From: Lachnospiraceae bacterium
GTDB taxonomy: Bacteria; Bacillota; Clostridia; Lachnospirales; Lachnospiraceae
DNA: 54,112 nucleotides
Reading direction: 5' to 3'
Assembly (NCBI GenBank): GCA_024681595.1
Contig: JAILAN010000183.1
Span: 1 to 54,112, forward strand
Position numbers and translations under genes: made by a program. The notes beneath the pieces are model-generated. The model did no database searches. It saw only the letters and a program-made list of their open reading frames with translations, and was not told the DNA's origin. The stretch's first letter is position 1. Each line of letters begins with the position of its first letter. Below, one piece after another: positions 8,392 to 18,182 of this stretch.

Positions 8392-9584
8392 ATATTGAAG
8401 AATACCAAAGAGTATATGCTAAGATCAACCTCGATGCAGTCAGAGAAAACTTTGACAATATAGTTAAGGTCCTAAGACCTGAAACAAAGGTGCTGGCGGT
8501 CCTTAAGACCGACGGGTACGGACATGGAGCTATTCCCATAGCCAGAGAACTTGAGGATAATGACAGACTGTACGGCTATGCTTTGGCCACATCTGATGAA
8601 GCATTCATATTGCGGAATTCCGGGATTGAAAAGCCGCTTCTTATTCTGGGCTATACGTTTCCGAATGCCTATGAGGAACTGATCCTTAAGGATATCTCGC
8701 TTACGGTTTTCAGATATGATACCCTTGAACAACTGGCCCTTGAATGCCGCAGGTTAAGTACTACGCAGTATAACTACAAGGCCCACATACATATCAAGGT
8801 CGATACCGGAATGGGCCGAATTGGTATTACACCGGATGAAGAGGGTCTTGATTTTGTAAAAAAGGCACTGTCATATGATGAACTGATAGTAGAGGGCGTA
8901 TTTACACATCTGTCCAGAGCCGACGAAAAGGACAGGCACCCAACAGAGCTTCAGATCCGAAAATACAAGGATTTTACCGATAGGATAGAACAGGAACTCG
9001 GATATCATATACCGATAAAACACATATCCAATTCGGCCGGTATCATAGAGTATCCCGAGGCAAATTTCGATGTAGTAAGAGCCGGGATCATTTTATATGG
9101 CTTATGGCCTTCGGAAGATGTGTCAAAGGATAAGGTCCCGCTTAAGAAAGTACTGTCTTTGTATTCGCAGATAGTATATATAAAGGAAGTTGAACCTGGA
9201 ACACCAATTAGTTATGGTGGCACTTTTGTAAGTGATCGCAAAATGAAAGTTGCAACCGTAACGGTAGGCTACGGAGACGGTTACCCGAGAATGCTGTCAA
9301 ACAAGGCAGATGTTCTGGCTGGAGGAGTCAGGTGCCCTATACTGGGACGTATATGCATGGATCAGCTTATGGTGGATATAACCGATGCGCCTGATGTCCG
9401 GGAAGGCGATTTTGTAACACTGATAGGCGGTTCGGGTGCTGAAGAGATCACAATGGAGGAACTGGGAGATCTCAGCGGAAGATTTAACTACGAACTGGCC
9501 TGTGAACTGGGCAAAAGGATCCCCAGAGTATATACCAGAAAAAATGAAGTCATATACAAAAAGGATTACAGTGACGACTTTTAG
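8388..9584 (+). CDS. alr: Alanine racemase
   Basis: It interconverts L- and D-alanine with pyridoxal phosphate and supplies D-Ala for peptidoglycan. The PLP lysine is Lys40 in AVLKTDGYGHGA, a small variant of the usual VKADAYGHG. The second catalytic residue is the Tyr of ISYGGTF, and YGDGYPR and GRICMDQ are also present. The 398 residues are slightly above the usual 370-390, because of a charged tail. The ATG overlaps the stop of the preceding gene, with only a weak AAGGA upstream, so translational coupling is likely. Confidence 0.95.
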   Translation: MNIEEYQRVYAKINLDAVRENFDNIVKVLRPETKVLAVLKTDGYGHGAIPIARELEDNDRLYGYALATSDEAFILRNSGIEKPLLILGYTFPNAYEELILKDISLTVFRYDTLEQLALECRRLSTTQYNYKAHIHIKVDTGMGRIGITPDEEGLDFVKKALSYDELIVEGVFTHLSRADEKDRHPTELQIRKYKDFTDRIEQELGYHIPIKHISNSAGIIEYPEANFDVVRAGIILYGLWPSEDVSKDKVPLKKVLSLYSQIVYIKEVEPGTPISYGGTFVSDRKMKVATVTVGYGDGYPRMLSNKADVLAGGVRCPILGRICMDQLMVDITDAPDVREGDFVTLIGGSGAEEITMEELGDLSGRFNYELACELGKRIPRVYTRKNEVIYKKDYSDDF

Positions 9585-9618
9585 TATCAAATAATTTACA
9601 AAGACTAAGGAGAGTTTT

Positions 9619-10347
9619 ATGTCAGGACATTCAAAGTTTGCTAACATCAAACACAAAAAGGAAAAGAACGATGCAGCCAAGGGTAAGATCTTTACCATAA
9701 TCGGAAGAGAAATAGCCGTTGCTGTTAAGGAGGGCGGTCCCGATCCGGCCAATAACTTCAAACTGGCACAGGTGATCACCAAGGCTAAAGCCAATAATAT
9801 GCCGAATGACACCATAGAGCGAGGCATTAAAAAGGCTGCCGGCGATATTAACGGAGTGAATTATAAACATGTCATGTATGAAGGATACGGCCCCAAGGGA
9901 GTAGCCATTATAGTTGAAGCGTTAACGGACAACCAGAACAGGACAGCAGCCAATGTCAGAAATGCCTTTACGAAAGGCTACGGCAATATGGGAACGACAG
10001 GCTGTGTTTCATTCATGTTCGATCAAAAGGGTCAGATCATTATCGATAAGGAAGAATACGAAGGTGACTCCGACGAACTGATGATGATGGCACTTGATGC
10101 GGGCGCTGAGGATTTTAACGAGGAAGATGACAGTTTCGAGATCCTGTCAACTCCTGAGGATTTTGATGGCCTGCTTAAGGCGATGACCGATAATAATATA
10201 CCAATGGTCTCTTCGGAGATCACTTATATCCCTCAAAACTATGTTTCATTAACAGACGAACAGGATATTAAAAACCTGAACAAGACTCTTGATCTGCTTG
10301 ATGACGATGATGATGTTCAGGCAGTATACCATAATTACGACGAATAG
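9619..10347 (+). CDS. YebC/PmpR-family DNA-binding or translation factor
   Basis: The N-terminus SGHSKFANIKHKKEKNDAAKGK is the diagnostic start of this family (with W replaced by F at the sixth residue), and IFTIIGREI and MPNDTIERGIKKAAG follow. Length, 242 residues, is normal. Family members have been described as transcription regulators and, more recently, as factors that help ribosomes at proline stretches; which applies here cannot be read from sequence. The C-terminal third is very acidic. AAGGAGAG precedes the ATG, and metY follows after 15 bp. Confidence 0.93.
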   Translation: MSGHSKFANIKHKKEKNDAAKGKIFTIIGREIAVAVKEGGPDPANNFKLAQVITKAKANNMPNDTIERGIKKAAGDINGVNYKHVMYEGYGPKGVAIIVEALTDNQNRTAANVRNAFTKGYGNMGTTGCVSFMFDQKGQIIIDKEEYEGDSDELMMMALDAGAEDFNEEDDSFEILSTPEDFDGLLKAMTDNNIPMVSSEITYIPQNYVSLTDEQDIKNLNKTLDLLDDDDDVQAVYHNYDE

Positions 10348-10362
10348 ACGGAGGAACAGCAA

Positions 10363-11634
10363 ATGAATCAGGAAACAATATGTGTTCAGGGCGGTTATAC
10401 ACCTAAAAACGGTGAACCAAGAGTAATGCCTATCATTCAAAGCACTACTTTTAAATATACCGATTCTGAAAGCATGGCTAAATTATTTGACCTTGATGCG
10501 AGTGGATATTTTTATTCAAGACTTGCAAATCCCACAAATGATATGGTCGCTCAAAAGATCTGTGAACTCGAAGGCGGAGTTGCTGCGATGCTTACAGGTT
10601 CAGGCCAGGCTGCTAACTATTTTGCCGTTTTCAATATAGCTGAGGCAGGAGATCATATAGTGGTTTCTTCATCTATATATGGCGGTACTTTTAATCTGCT
10701 CACAGTGACGTTAAAGAAACAGGGAATCGAAGTTACGATAGTTGATCCTGATTCAACTCCGGAGGAGCTTTATAAGGCGTTTAAACCCAACACCAAATGT
10801 GTGTTTGCCGAAAGTGTAGCCAATCCTTCACTTATAGTTCTTGACTTTGAGAAATTCGCCAAAGTCGCACATGACCATGGAGTACCTCTCATTGTCGATA
10901 ATACCTTCCCTACACCAATCAACTGCCGTCCCTTTGAATTCGGAGTAGATATAGTTACTCATGCGACTACCAAGTATATGGACGGGCATGCACTGACTAT
11001 CGGAGGCTGCATAGTTGATTCCGGCAATTTTGATTTTTCTAAATATCCGGATAAATACCCCGGATTATGCAAGCCGGATGATTCTTATCACGGCCTGGTT
11101 TTTGCTGACAAATTCGGTAAGAGCGGTTATATCATGAAAGCAGTGGCTTGTCTGATGAGAGATCTTGGCTCATGCCAGGCTCCCCAGAACGCATTTTATA
11201 TCAACATAGGACTTGAAACACTGGCATTGAGAATGGAAAGACATTGCTATAATGCTCAGAAAGTTGCAGAATTCCTCGAGGCACATCCCGCGGTAGAATG
11301 GGTTAATTATCCGGGACTTCCGTCAAACAAGTATTATGAACTGGCCAAGAAATATATGCCCAAGGGAACCTGCGGTGTTATTTCTTTTGCTGTTAAGAGC
11401 GGCAGGAGCGGTGCTGAGAAATTCATGAGCTCTCTTAAACTTGCTGCTGTTGTGACTCATGTGGCCGATGCCAGAACATGCGTCCTCCATCCGGCCTCAC
11501 ATACACACAGACAGCTGTCGGATGAGCAGCTTCGGGCAGCATCGATAGATCCCGGAATGATCAGACTTTCTGTCGGCATAGAGAACGTTGATGACATTAT
11601 CGAGGATCTTAAGCAGGCTCTTTTGAATGTCTGA
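10363..11634 (+). CDS. metY: O-acetylhomoserine sulfhydrylase (PLP-dependent)
   Basis: The enzyme makes homocysteine from O-acetylhomoserine and sulfide. The 423-residue length and the motifs SRLANPT, SSIYGGTFNLL, DNTFPTP and THATTKYMDGHA, with the PLP lysine at 204, fit the MetY branch of the Cys/Met-metabolism family better than cystathionine enzymes, which are shorter. Methionine gamma-lyase activity cannot be excluded. CGGAGG precedes the ATG. There is no SAM riboswitch or T-box upstream, since only 15 bp separate it from the YebC-like gene, so any control must act at the operon promoter or elsewhere. Confidence 0.87.
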   Translation: MNQETICVQGGYTPKNGEPRVMPIIQSTTFKYTDSESMAKLFDLDASGYFYSRLANPTNDMVAQKICELEGGVAAMLTGSGQAANYFAVFNIAEAGDHIVVSSSIYGGTFNLLTVTLKKQGIEVTIVDPDSTPEELYKAFKPNTKCVFAESVANPSLIVLDFEKFAKVAHDHGVPLIVDNTFPTPINCRPFEFGVDIVTHATTKYMDGHALTIGGCIVDSGNFDFSKYPDKYPGLCKPDDSYHGLVFADKFGKSGYIMKAVACLMRDLGSCQAPQNAFYINIGLETLALRMERHCYNAQKVAEFLEAHPAVEWVNYPGLPSNKYYELAKKYMPKGTCGVISFAVKSGRSGAEKFMSSLKLAAVVTHVADARTCVLHPASHTHRQLSDEQLRAASIDPGMIRLSVGIENVDDIIEDLKQALLNV

Positions 11635-11643
11635 TTTCAAATA

Positions 11644-13020
11644 ATGATTAAAAGAAAAGATCGGATAATTTTTTATATTTGGCTGTTTGTAGCAACAGCA
11701 TCCAGGATACTGTTTTATCTCTTTGATTATACCGGTGTTCTGGATACCTATGGCTTTTATGACAGTGCGATGATCCGGCTTGAAGAAGGAGAAAAGGTTC
11801 TGTCATCCGGCCTCGGATTTGCATATACCAATTCGGCTGCCAGGCTTCTGGGGCTGTTTGGCAACAAGATCACCGTGATATTTATATGGCAGCTGGTGCT
11901 GGAAGTTGTGGCTTTGTCACTCATTTTCTGGGGCGCGAGAATAATCTGGAGCATGCCCGCAACACTTGCCATGATGACTTTGCTGTCATTATCACCTTCA
12001 CTGCTCGTATCGGTTAAAACATGCTCGCCTGAACAGTATTTTTTGATACATTTTTCGATCGTTTTCTTTATTATGGCCCTGTTTTACAGGCATACCAGAC
12101 TGCATGGCTGGTTTCGGAGTTCGGTTGAAGAGCTAATAGTTGTTTTCATCGGGATCTATACGGGTGTTCTTCTGGCCTGGAATTACATGGGCTTCTTTGC
12201 CCTGTTCATCATGATATATGTTGTCGTCAACAATCACAGGATCAATGAAGATAAAAACAAGATACTTATCATGACGGAAGAGGAACTTGAGGAAAAGGAC
12301 CAGATGATGAGATGGACCGGCCAGATATTCCTTATTTTCGCCGGTGCGGGACTGGGGCTTTTTTTAACTCTGATGAAATATACCGGATATTCCGGATATA
12401 CCATTGTGGGCCAGTTTATCTGGTGGAGGAATCTTTTTAAGGCTCTTCCTCACAGAGCAATGGATTTTTCATCCGATTATGCAGTGACTTTTCTTGTTTC
12501 TTTTGTATTATGTCTGTTCGTCAATATTGCATATATCTTTGTTGAGAGTAAAAAGGAACTTGAAAGACAGGCCGAGCTGGAGGCATTAAGGCTTCAGGAT
12601 CTGGCCGGAGAAGATAATGCTTTTACGCAAAAAAGGGTTCTCGGCAAGGATTATTTTATTACCGAGGACGGAAGAGAAGTTGATTTTCTACAGAATCCGC
12701 TTCCGATCCCGCCCAAAAAGCATGACAGGGTATCGCCGAAGTTTGATATCGATCAGTTAGCTCGTGAAAACGCTTATGCTATCATAAACGGTGACAGGAT
12801 CATCGAGCGGCTTTCCGATGGAATGGTTAAAGCCGGAATGGGAATCGAAAACATAGTCAAGCTCAAGGAGATAACAACTGGCGTATCCTTTGGGGCTGAC
12901 AAAAAAGCTGATCCCTTAAATTCAGACAAGAGTTTTGAACCGATAATTGATGTATTAAACCTTGATAATAAGGATGATTTTGATATAGATATCGCCGATG
13001 GCGATGACTTTGATATATAA
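11644..13020 (+). CDS. Multi-pass membrane protein of unknown function
   Basis: The first 300 residues hold about seven to eight hydrophobic segments, including residues near 8-25, 75-100, 100-120, 130-150 and 165-195, and later ones near 225-245 and 280-300. The layout is somewhat like the membrane part of GT39/PMT-type glycosyltransferases (an acidic first loop with AMIRLEEGE), but the resemblance is too weak to name a function. After residue about 300 follows a soluble, very acidic tail that ends in repeated DDFDI motifs. The gene has no clear ribosome binding site and starts 9 bp after metY; ftsK follows 8 bp later. Confidence 0.75.
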   Translation: MIKRKDRIIFYIWLFVATASRILFYLFDYTGVLDTYGFYDSAMIRLEEGEKVLSSGLGFAYTNSAARLLGLFGNKITVIFIWQLVLEVVALSLIFWGARIIWSMPATLAMMTLLSLSPSLLVSVKTCSPEQYFLIHFSIVFFIMALFYRHTRLHGWFRSSVEELIVVFIGIYTGVLLAWNYMGFFALFIMIYVVVNNHRINEDKNKILIMTEEELEEKDQMMRWTGQIFLIFAGAGLGLFLTLMKYTGYSGYTIVGQFIWWRNLFKALPHRAMDFSSDYAVTFLVSFVLCLFVNIAYIFVESKKELERQAELEALRLQDLAGEDNAFTQKRVLGKDYFITEDGREVDFLQNPLPIPPKKHDRVSPKFDIDQLARENAYAIINGDRIIERLSDGMVKAGMGIENIVKLKEITTGVSFGADKKADPLNSDKSFEPIIDVLNLDNKDDFDIDIADGDDFDI

Positions 13021-13028
13021 GAGGAATT

Positions 13029-15620
13029 ATGGCACAGAACCAAAGCAGCAAAAGCAGAAATACATCCAGAACTTCCGGAAGATCGGGAAGCCGGGGCAAT
13101 ACCGGCAGCTCGTCTCGCAACAGAGTTCAAAGTGAACCTATTTCCGAAGAACTGATGAATGAGATAGTACTCATATGCGTGTGTGCTGTCGCTCTGTTTT
13201 TGTTCCTATGTAATTTCAAGATACTCGGATCATTCGGTAATGCCGTTTCAGACGCAACATTTGGTGTACTGGGGCTGCCCAATTATGTGATGCCTGTCGG
13301 ATTGGCAGTGCTGATCATATACGGAACGGTCAATTCGGGTAATTCGATCGCACTGAGGAAGATAATCGCCTGGATCGCATTGTATATAATGGTGGCGGTC
13401 TGCTGTGAACTCATGTGGGATATGCCGAATAAGGAACTGCCATTATCGGTATCCGACATTTATGAATTTGCTTCGACAGAGCATTTGGGCGGAGGCGTGA
13501 TAGGAGGCGTATTTGCCTATATCGGTGTCAGATATCTGGATGTGATCGGAACTATTCTGCTCGTAGCCGTTATTCTGATCATATGCATTATTGTCATCAC
13601 AGACCGTTCTTTTATCAGGACTGTAAAGAATGGATCATCCTTAGCCTATGAAAAGGGTCATGAGCGAATTGACAGGGCAAGATCCGGCAGAGACAGGCAA
13701 AGGGAACTGCATGAAGAGAAAAAACAAAGGCGTGCCGAAAGAAATGCCGAGAAGCGTGCTATAAATGAAGCCAGAGAAGATGAGAAGCTGATCAAGGCTG
13801 TTTCAGGTGTAACGACTTATAACTTCGTTCCCGAAGAGAATAATACCATCACCAAAGAACGGGATGACATGCATGAGATAAATCTTACCAACATGGAGGA
13901 GCTGTTCTCAAATGCTGTTACCGATGTTAAGATCCACGGAGTCGATCAGGAGCAGGACGATCGTTCCGACAGCATCGGTGAGATCAAACCCGATATTGAA
14001 CCCGAAACCGGCTTTGATGATGACTTTGAGATCAAACCTGTAAGAACCGTCAAGACAGAGCCCAAGGTCAGCGGGGTTGATATAGCTGAAGAAGCGTCCA
14101 ATCCCGCGCCCAAAAGACCTACTGCAAAAAAGCCGTACAAATTTCCTCCGATCAGCCTGCTGACGAAAGGAAATTCAGAAAAGAACGGGAACATTTCCGA
14201 ATTAAAAGCAACGGCGACTAAACTCGAAGAAGTTCTTCTAAGCTTTGGTGTTAAGGTCACTGTTACGGATATTTCAAAAGGGCCTTCTGTTACCAGATAT
14301 GAAATGATACCGGAAACGGGTGTCAAGGTCTCCAAGATAGTATCTTTGGCTGATGATATCAAACTAAATCTTGCTGCTGCTGATATCCGAATAGAAGCCC
14401 CGATACCCGGCAAGGCAGCAATAGGTATAGAGGTTCCCAATAAGGAGAGCACCCCGGTTCTGCTAAGGGACCTTATTGAATCAAAAGAATTCAAGGATTC
14501 CAAATCGAAGATATCCTTTGCTGTCGGCAAGGACATCTCCGGCAAGGTGGTTGTAGCTGACATAGCCAAAATGCCTCATATGCTTATAGCGGGAGCTACC
14601 GGATCCGGTAAATCCGTATGTATCAATACACTTATAATCAGTATTCTTTACAAAGCAAATCCTGATGAGGTCAAGCTCATCATGATCGATCCAAAGGTAG
14701 TGGAACTGAGTGTATATAACAACATACCGCACCTGCTGATCCCAGTAGTGACCGATCCCAAGAAGGCCTCTGCTTCTTTGTCGTGGGCTGTTTCCGAAAT
14801 GAATGACAGATACCAGAAATTCGCCGATGAGGGTGTCAGGGATATCAAGGGATATAACGAAAAGATAAGCACAAAACTGGATGATGCCGGAAATCCGATA
14901 AAGCCGATGTATCAACTGGTAGTTATAGTAGATGAATTGGCGGATATGATGATGGTCGCCGGTAAAGAGGTTGAGGAATCGATATGCCGACTGGCTCAGC
15001 TGGCCAGAGCTGCGGGAATACATCTTATTCTTGCTACGCAACGACCTTCAGTTGATGTTATAACCGGACTCATCAAAGCAAATATGCCTTCACGTGTTGC
15101 TTTTTCCGTGTCTTCGGGTGTCGATTCGCGTACCATCCTGGATATGAACGGAGCGGAGAAACTCCTGGGTAAGGGAGATATGCTTTTTTACCCTCAGGGA
15201 TACACGAAACCGGCGAGAGTTCAGGGTGCGCTGGTTACAGACAAAGAGGTGTCGGAAGTTGTCAGCTTCTTAAAAGAACAGCGCTTTGTAAATGCCGAAG
15301 AGAACAGTGTCAGCAGCAAGATCGAATCCATGGCTCAGAGTTCATCCTCACAAGGCAGTTCTTCTGTGGCAGCGTCAGATTCGGACAATGGATTTGATGA
15401 ATTTTTCATTGAGGCTGGCCGCATTATTGTCGGCTCCGGCAAATGCTCCATTGGCATGCTGCAAAGAAAGTTCAAGATCGGATTTAACCGGGCGGCAAGG
15501 ATCATGGATTCCCTGTCGGAATATAATGTTGTAGGACCGGATGAAGGCACAAAACCCAGGACCATACTCATGAGTCCTGAGGAATATGAGAACTTTGTAA
15601 ACAATCTTCAGGGAGAATAA
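13029..15620 (+). CDS. FtsK/SpoIIIE-family DNA translocase
   Basis: It pumps double-stranded DNA through the division or sporulation septum. A Ser/Arg-rich N-terminus is followed by about four membrane helices (residues 40-190), a charged linker (about 195-370), and the RecA-like motor with Walker A GATGSGKS at residues 522-529 and Walker B in [33 protein letters not shown] is also conserved in the family. The C-terminal gamma winged helix (about 790-850), which reads oriented DNA motifs, contains [21 protein letters not shown]. At 863 residues it is full length. Whether the cell uses it for division or for sporulation cannot be told here. AAGAGGAA precedes the start. Confidence 0.95.
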   Translation: MAQNQSSKSRNTSRTSGRSGSRGNTGSSSRNRVQSEPISEELMNEIVLICVCAVALFLFLCNFKILGSFGNAVSDATFGVLGLPNYVMPVGLAVLIIYGTVNSGNSIALRKIIAWIALYIMVAVCCELMWDMPNKELPLSVSDIYEFASTEHLGGGVIGGVFAYIGVRYLDVIGTILLVAVILIICIIVITDRSFIRTVKNGSSLAYEKGHERIDRARSGRDRQRELHEEKKQRRAERNAEKRAINEAREDEKLIKAVSGVTTYNFVPEENNTITKERDDMHEINLTNMEELFSNAVTDVKIHGVDQEQDDRSDSIGEIKPDIEPETGFDDDFEIKPVRTVKTEPKVSGVDIAEEASNPAPKRPTAKKPYKFPPISLLTKGNSEKNGNISELKATATKLEEVLLSFGVKVTVTDISKGPSVTRYEMIPETGVKVSKIVSLADDIKLNLAAADIRIEAPIPGKAAIGIEVPNKESTPVLLRDLIESKEFKDSKSKISFAVGKDISGKVVVADIAKMPHMLIAGATGSGKSVCINTLIISILYKANPDEVKLIMIDPKVVELSVYNNIPHLLIPVVTDPKKASASLSWAVSEMNDRYQKFADEGVRDIKGYNEKISTKLDDAGNPIKPMYQLVVIVDELADMMMVAGKEVEESICRLAQLARAAGIHLILATQRPSVDVITGLIKANMPSRVAFSVSSGVDSRTILDMNGAEKLLGKGDMLFYPQGYTKPARVQGALVTDKEVSEVVSFLKEQRFVNAEENSVSSKIESMAQSSSSQGSSSVAASDSDNGFDEFFIEAGRIIVGSGKCSIGMLQRKFKIGFNRAARIMDSLSEYNVVGPDEGTKPRTILMSPEEYENFVNNLQGE

Positions 15621-15622
15621 GA

Positions 15623-17293
15623 ATGAAAAGTGATATCGAGATCGCAACAAGTGCTCAATTGCAACCAATCACACAGATTGCCAAAAAACTCGGAATCGAG
15701 GAAGATGATCTTGAACTGTATGGAAAATATAAAGCAAAGCTGTCCAATGAATTCCTTAAAAAGACGGAGAATAACTCTGAAGGCAAGCTCATCCTTGTAA
15801 CAGCTATCAATCCTACTCCTGCAGGTGAAGGAAAGACAACGACAACAGTCGGACTGGGATGTGCTTTTGGAAGGATGAATAAGAAGGCAATCATAGCCTT
15901 AAGAGAGCCTTCTTTGGGTCCGTGCTTTGGAGTTAAGGGAGGTGCCGCCGGCGGAGGCTATTCGCAGGTTGTTCCGATGGATGAACTGAATCTTCATTTT
16001 ACGGGAGATTTTCATGCGATAACTTCAGCCAACAATCTGCTCGCGGCAATAATAGACAATCACATCCATCAGGGAAACGATCTTAATATTGATACCAGAC
16101 AGATAATCTTCAAGCGATGTCTGGATATGAATGACAGAGCGTTAAGAAATACGGTAGTAGGACTTGGAAATAAAAGTGACGGATTTGTCAGAGAAGAGCA
16201 TTTCGTCATAACAGTAGCTACTGAGGTCATGGCGATCCTATGTCTTTCCAAGGATCTTGATGATCTTAAAGAACGTCTCGGAAGGATCATAGTCGCATAT
16301 ACCGTGGACGGCAAACCTGTTACAGCCGGGGATCTTAATGCGGTTGGCTCTATGGCCGCGCTCCTTAAGGATGCCATAAAACCAAATCTGGTCCAGACTC
16401 TTGAGCATACGCCTGTATTGGTTCACGGAGGACCGTTTGCCAATATCGCACACGGGTGTAACTCTGTCATAGCTACCAGGGCAGGATTAAGGCTGGCTGA
16501 CTACTGCATTACCGAAGCCGGATTCGGAGCTGACCTCGGTGCCGAGAAATTTCTTGATATCAAATGCCCGATGGCAGGATTAAAGCCGGATGCAATTGTC
16601 CTCGTAGCGACTATCCGCGCACTAAAATATAATGGCGGGGTAGCAAAGGATGATCTTAAGTTACCTGATATTGAAGCACTCAAAAAGGGTATTTCGAACC
16701 TCATCCGTCATATAGATAATCTGAAACAATATGGAGTTCCGCTCGTTGTGACTTTAAACAGATTTGATACGGACACGGATGAAGAAATAGATTTTGTTCG
16801 TGATACGGTTACTGATCTTAACTGCGAATTTGCATTATCCGAAGTGTTTGCCAAAGGCGGAGAGGGCGGATTGGATCTGGCATCCAAGGTTATAGATGTC
16901 CTTGAAAACAAGCCTTCAAACTACAGACCGCTTTATGATAATACCCTGTCAGTTGAAGCTAAGATCAATACTATAGCAAAGAGGATCTACGGAGCATCCT
17001 CGGTTGCTTATTCTTCAAAAGCCAGGAAAGAACTGTCACGTATTAAAGATATGGGCTTTGACGGCCTGCCGGTATGTATGGCAAAGACGCAATATTCATT
17101 ATCTGATGATCCGACTAAACTGGGGGCTCCGGAGGGGTTTGAGCTTAATGTAAGAGATATGTATGTCAGTGCGGGTGCCGGATTTGTTGTAGCTCTGACG
17201 GGCGATATCATGACTATGCCGGGTCTGCCGAAAAAACCGGCAGCTTACAGTATTGATGTAGATAAGGACGGACATATAACAGGATTGTTCTGA
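15623..17293 (+). CDS. fhs: Formate-tetrahydrofolate ligase
   Basis: It makes 10-formyltetrahydrofolate from formate, ATP and tetrahydrofolate. The 556-residue protein carries the family P-loop [16 protein letters not shown] near residues 54-69, [20 protein letters not shown], and [15 protein letters not shown]. The gene starts two bases after the ftsK stop, with AGGGAGAA inside the end of ftsK. FolD follows directly, so one-carbon units can pass between formate, methenyl and methylene forms for purine and thymidylate synthesis; formate may come from pyruvate-formate lyase, and formate is also the reductant used by many NrdD enzymes such as the one encoded later in the window. Confidence 0.97.
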   Translation: MKSDIEIATSAQLQPITQIAKKLGIEEDDLELYGKYKAKLSNEFLKKTENNSEGKLILVTAINPTPAGEGKTTTTVGLGCAFGRMNKKAIIALREPSLGPCFGVKGGAAGGGYSQVVPMDELNLHFTGDFHAITSANNLLAAIIDNHIHQGNDLNIDTRQIIFKRCLDMNDRALRNTVVGLGNKSDGFVREEHFVITVATEVMAILCLSKDLDDLKERLGRIIVAYTVDGKPVTAGDLNAVGSMAALLKDAIKPNLVQTLEHTPVLVHGGPFANIAHGCNSVIATRAGLRLADYCITEAGFGADLGAEKFLDIKCPMAGLKPDAIVLVATIRALKYNGGVAKDDLKLPDIEALKKGISNLIRHIDNLKQYGVPLVVTLNRFDTDTDEEIDFVRDTVTDLNCEFALSEVFAKGGEGGLDLASKVIDVLENKPSNYRPLYDNTLSVEAKINTIAKRIYGASSVAYSSKARKELSRIKDMGFDGLPVCMAKTQYSLSDDPTKLGAPEGFELNVRDMYVSAGAGFVVALTGDIMTMPGLPKKPAAYSIDVDKDGHITGLF

Positions 17294-17327
17294 TATAATG
17301 GACAGTGAATTTAATTGGGGAGAAGCT

Positions 17328-18179
17328 ATGGCAAATATAATCGATGGAAAAAAGATAAGCTCTGAAATAAAGAGCGAATTAGCAGATCGTGTCAAAGAAT
17401 TAAAGAATAAAGGCGTAAGTATCTGCTTGTGTGTTATTCAGGTGGGTGATGATCCTGCTTCCTCGGTCTATGTCAGAAATAAAAAGAAAGGCTGTGAACT
17501 GATCGGCATTGAGTCAGTCTCCTACGAACTTCCGGAGAATACTACACAGAAGGAACTTCTTGACCTTATCGATCGACTCAATAATGATGATAAGATAAAC
17601 GGGATACTCGTTCAATTGCCTTTGCCTTCCCATATAGACGAAAATGCTGTCATAGAAAGGATTTCTCCGCTTAAGGATGTTGATGGCTTTCATCCGGTTT
17701 CGGTAGGAAATCTTTGCATTGGAAGGCCGGGATTTGTATCCTGTACGCCTGCCGGCATCATCGAACTGCTCTTAAGGAGCAATATAGATATACAGGGAAA
17801 AGAGTGTGTTGTTCTGGGGCGAAGCAATATCGTCGGCAAGCCGATGAGTATTCTGATGCTAAGACAGAATGCTACGGTTACCATTGCACATTCAAAGACT
17901 TCAAACCTTAAGGAAGTTTGTAAAAGAGCGGATATACTGATCGTAGCCATCGGCAAGAGCAGATTTGTCAATTCGGAATATGTTAAGGATGGTGCTGTAG
18001 TCATTGATGTAGGTATCAACAGGAACGATGACGGCAAACTCTGCGGTGATGTCGACTATGATGATGTATTTGAGAAATGCTCCTACATCACTCCGGTACC
18101 GGGCGGTGTCGGACCGATGACTATAGCCATGTTACTTAAGAACTGTGTTGAATCAGCCAATCTGCAGGGTAAGATATAA
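17328..18179 (+). CDS. folD: Methylene-THF dehydrogenase / methenyl-THF cyclohydrolase
   Basis: This bifunctional enzyme converts methylene-THF to methenyl-THF and 10-formyl-THF with NADP+. Motifs include YVRNKKKGCE with the catalytic lysine, QLPLP, KDVDGFHP, VVLGRSNIVGKPM for the nucleotide, and TPVPGGVGPMT. The start at 17328 (MANIIDGKKIS, 283 residues) is chosen over an ATG at 17298 because GGGGAG at 17317-17322 has good spacing and the length then equals the family norm. It follows fhs by 34 bp. Confidence 0.96.
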   Translation: MANIIDGKKISSEIKSELADRVKELKNKGVSICLCVIQVGDDPASSVYVRNKKKGCELIGIESVSYELPENTTQKELLDLIDRLNNDDKINGILVQLPLPSHIDENAVIERISPLKDVDGFHPVSVGNLCIGRPGFVSCTPAGIIELLLRSNIDIQGKECVVLGRSNIVGKPMSILMLRQNATVTIAHSKTSNLKEVCKRADILIVAIGKSRFVNSEYVKDGAVVIDVGINRNDDGKLCGDVDYDDVFEKCSYITPVPGGVGPMTIAMLLKNCVESANLQGKI

Positions 18180-18182
18180 TTA

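Noticed and set aside
13946..15041. Long minus-strand open frames inside the ftsK-like gene (two of about 190-210 codons)
   Set aside because: They lie wholly within a clear coding sequence, have low-complexity translations and no ribosome binding sites; shadows of codon bias.
17298..17327. Longer FolD starting at 17298
   Set aside because: It would add ten residues foreign to the family; GGGGAG favours 17328.
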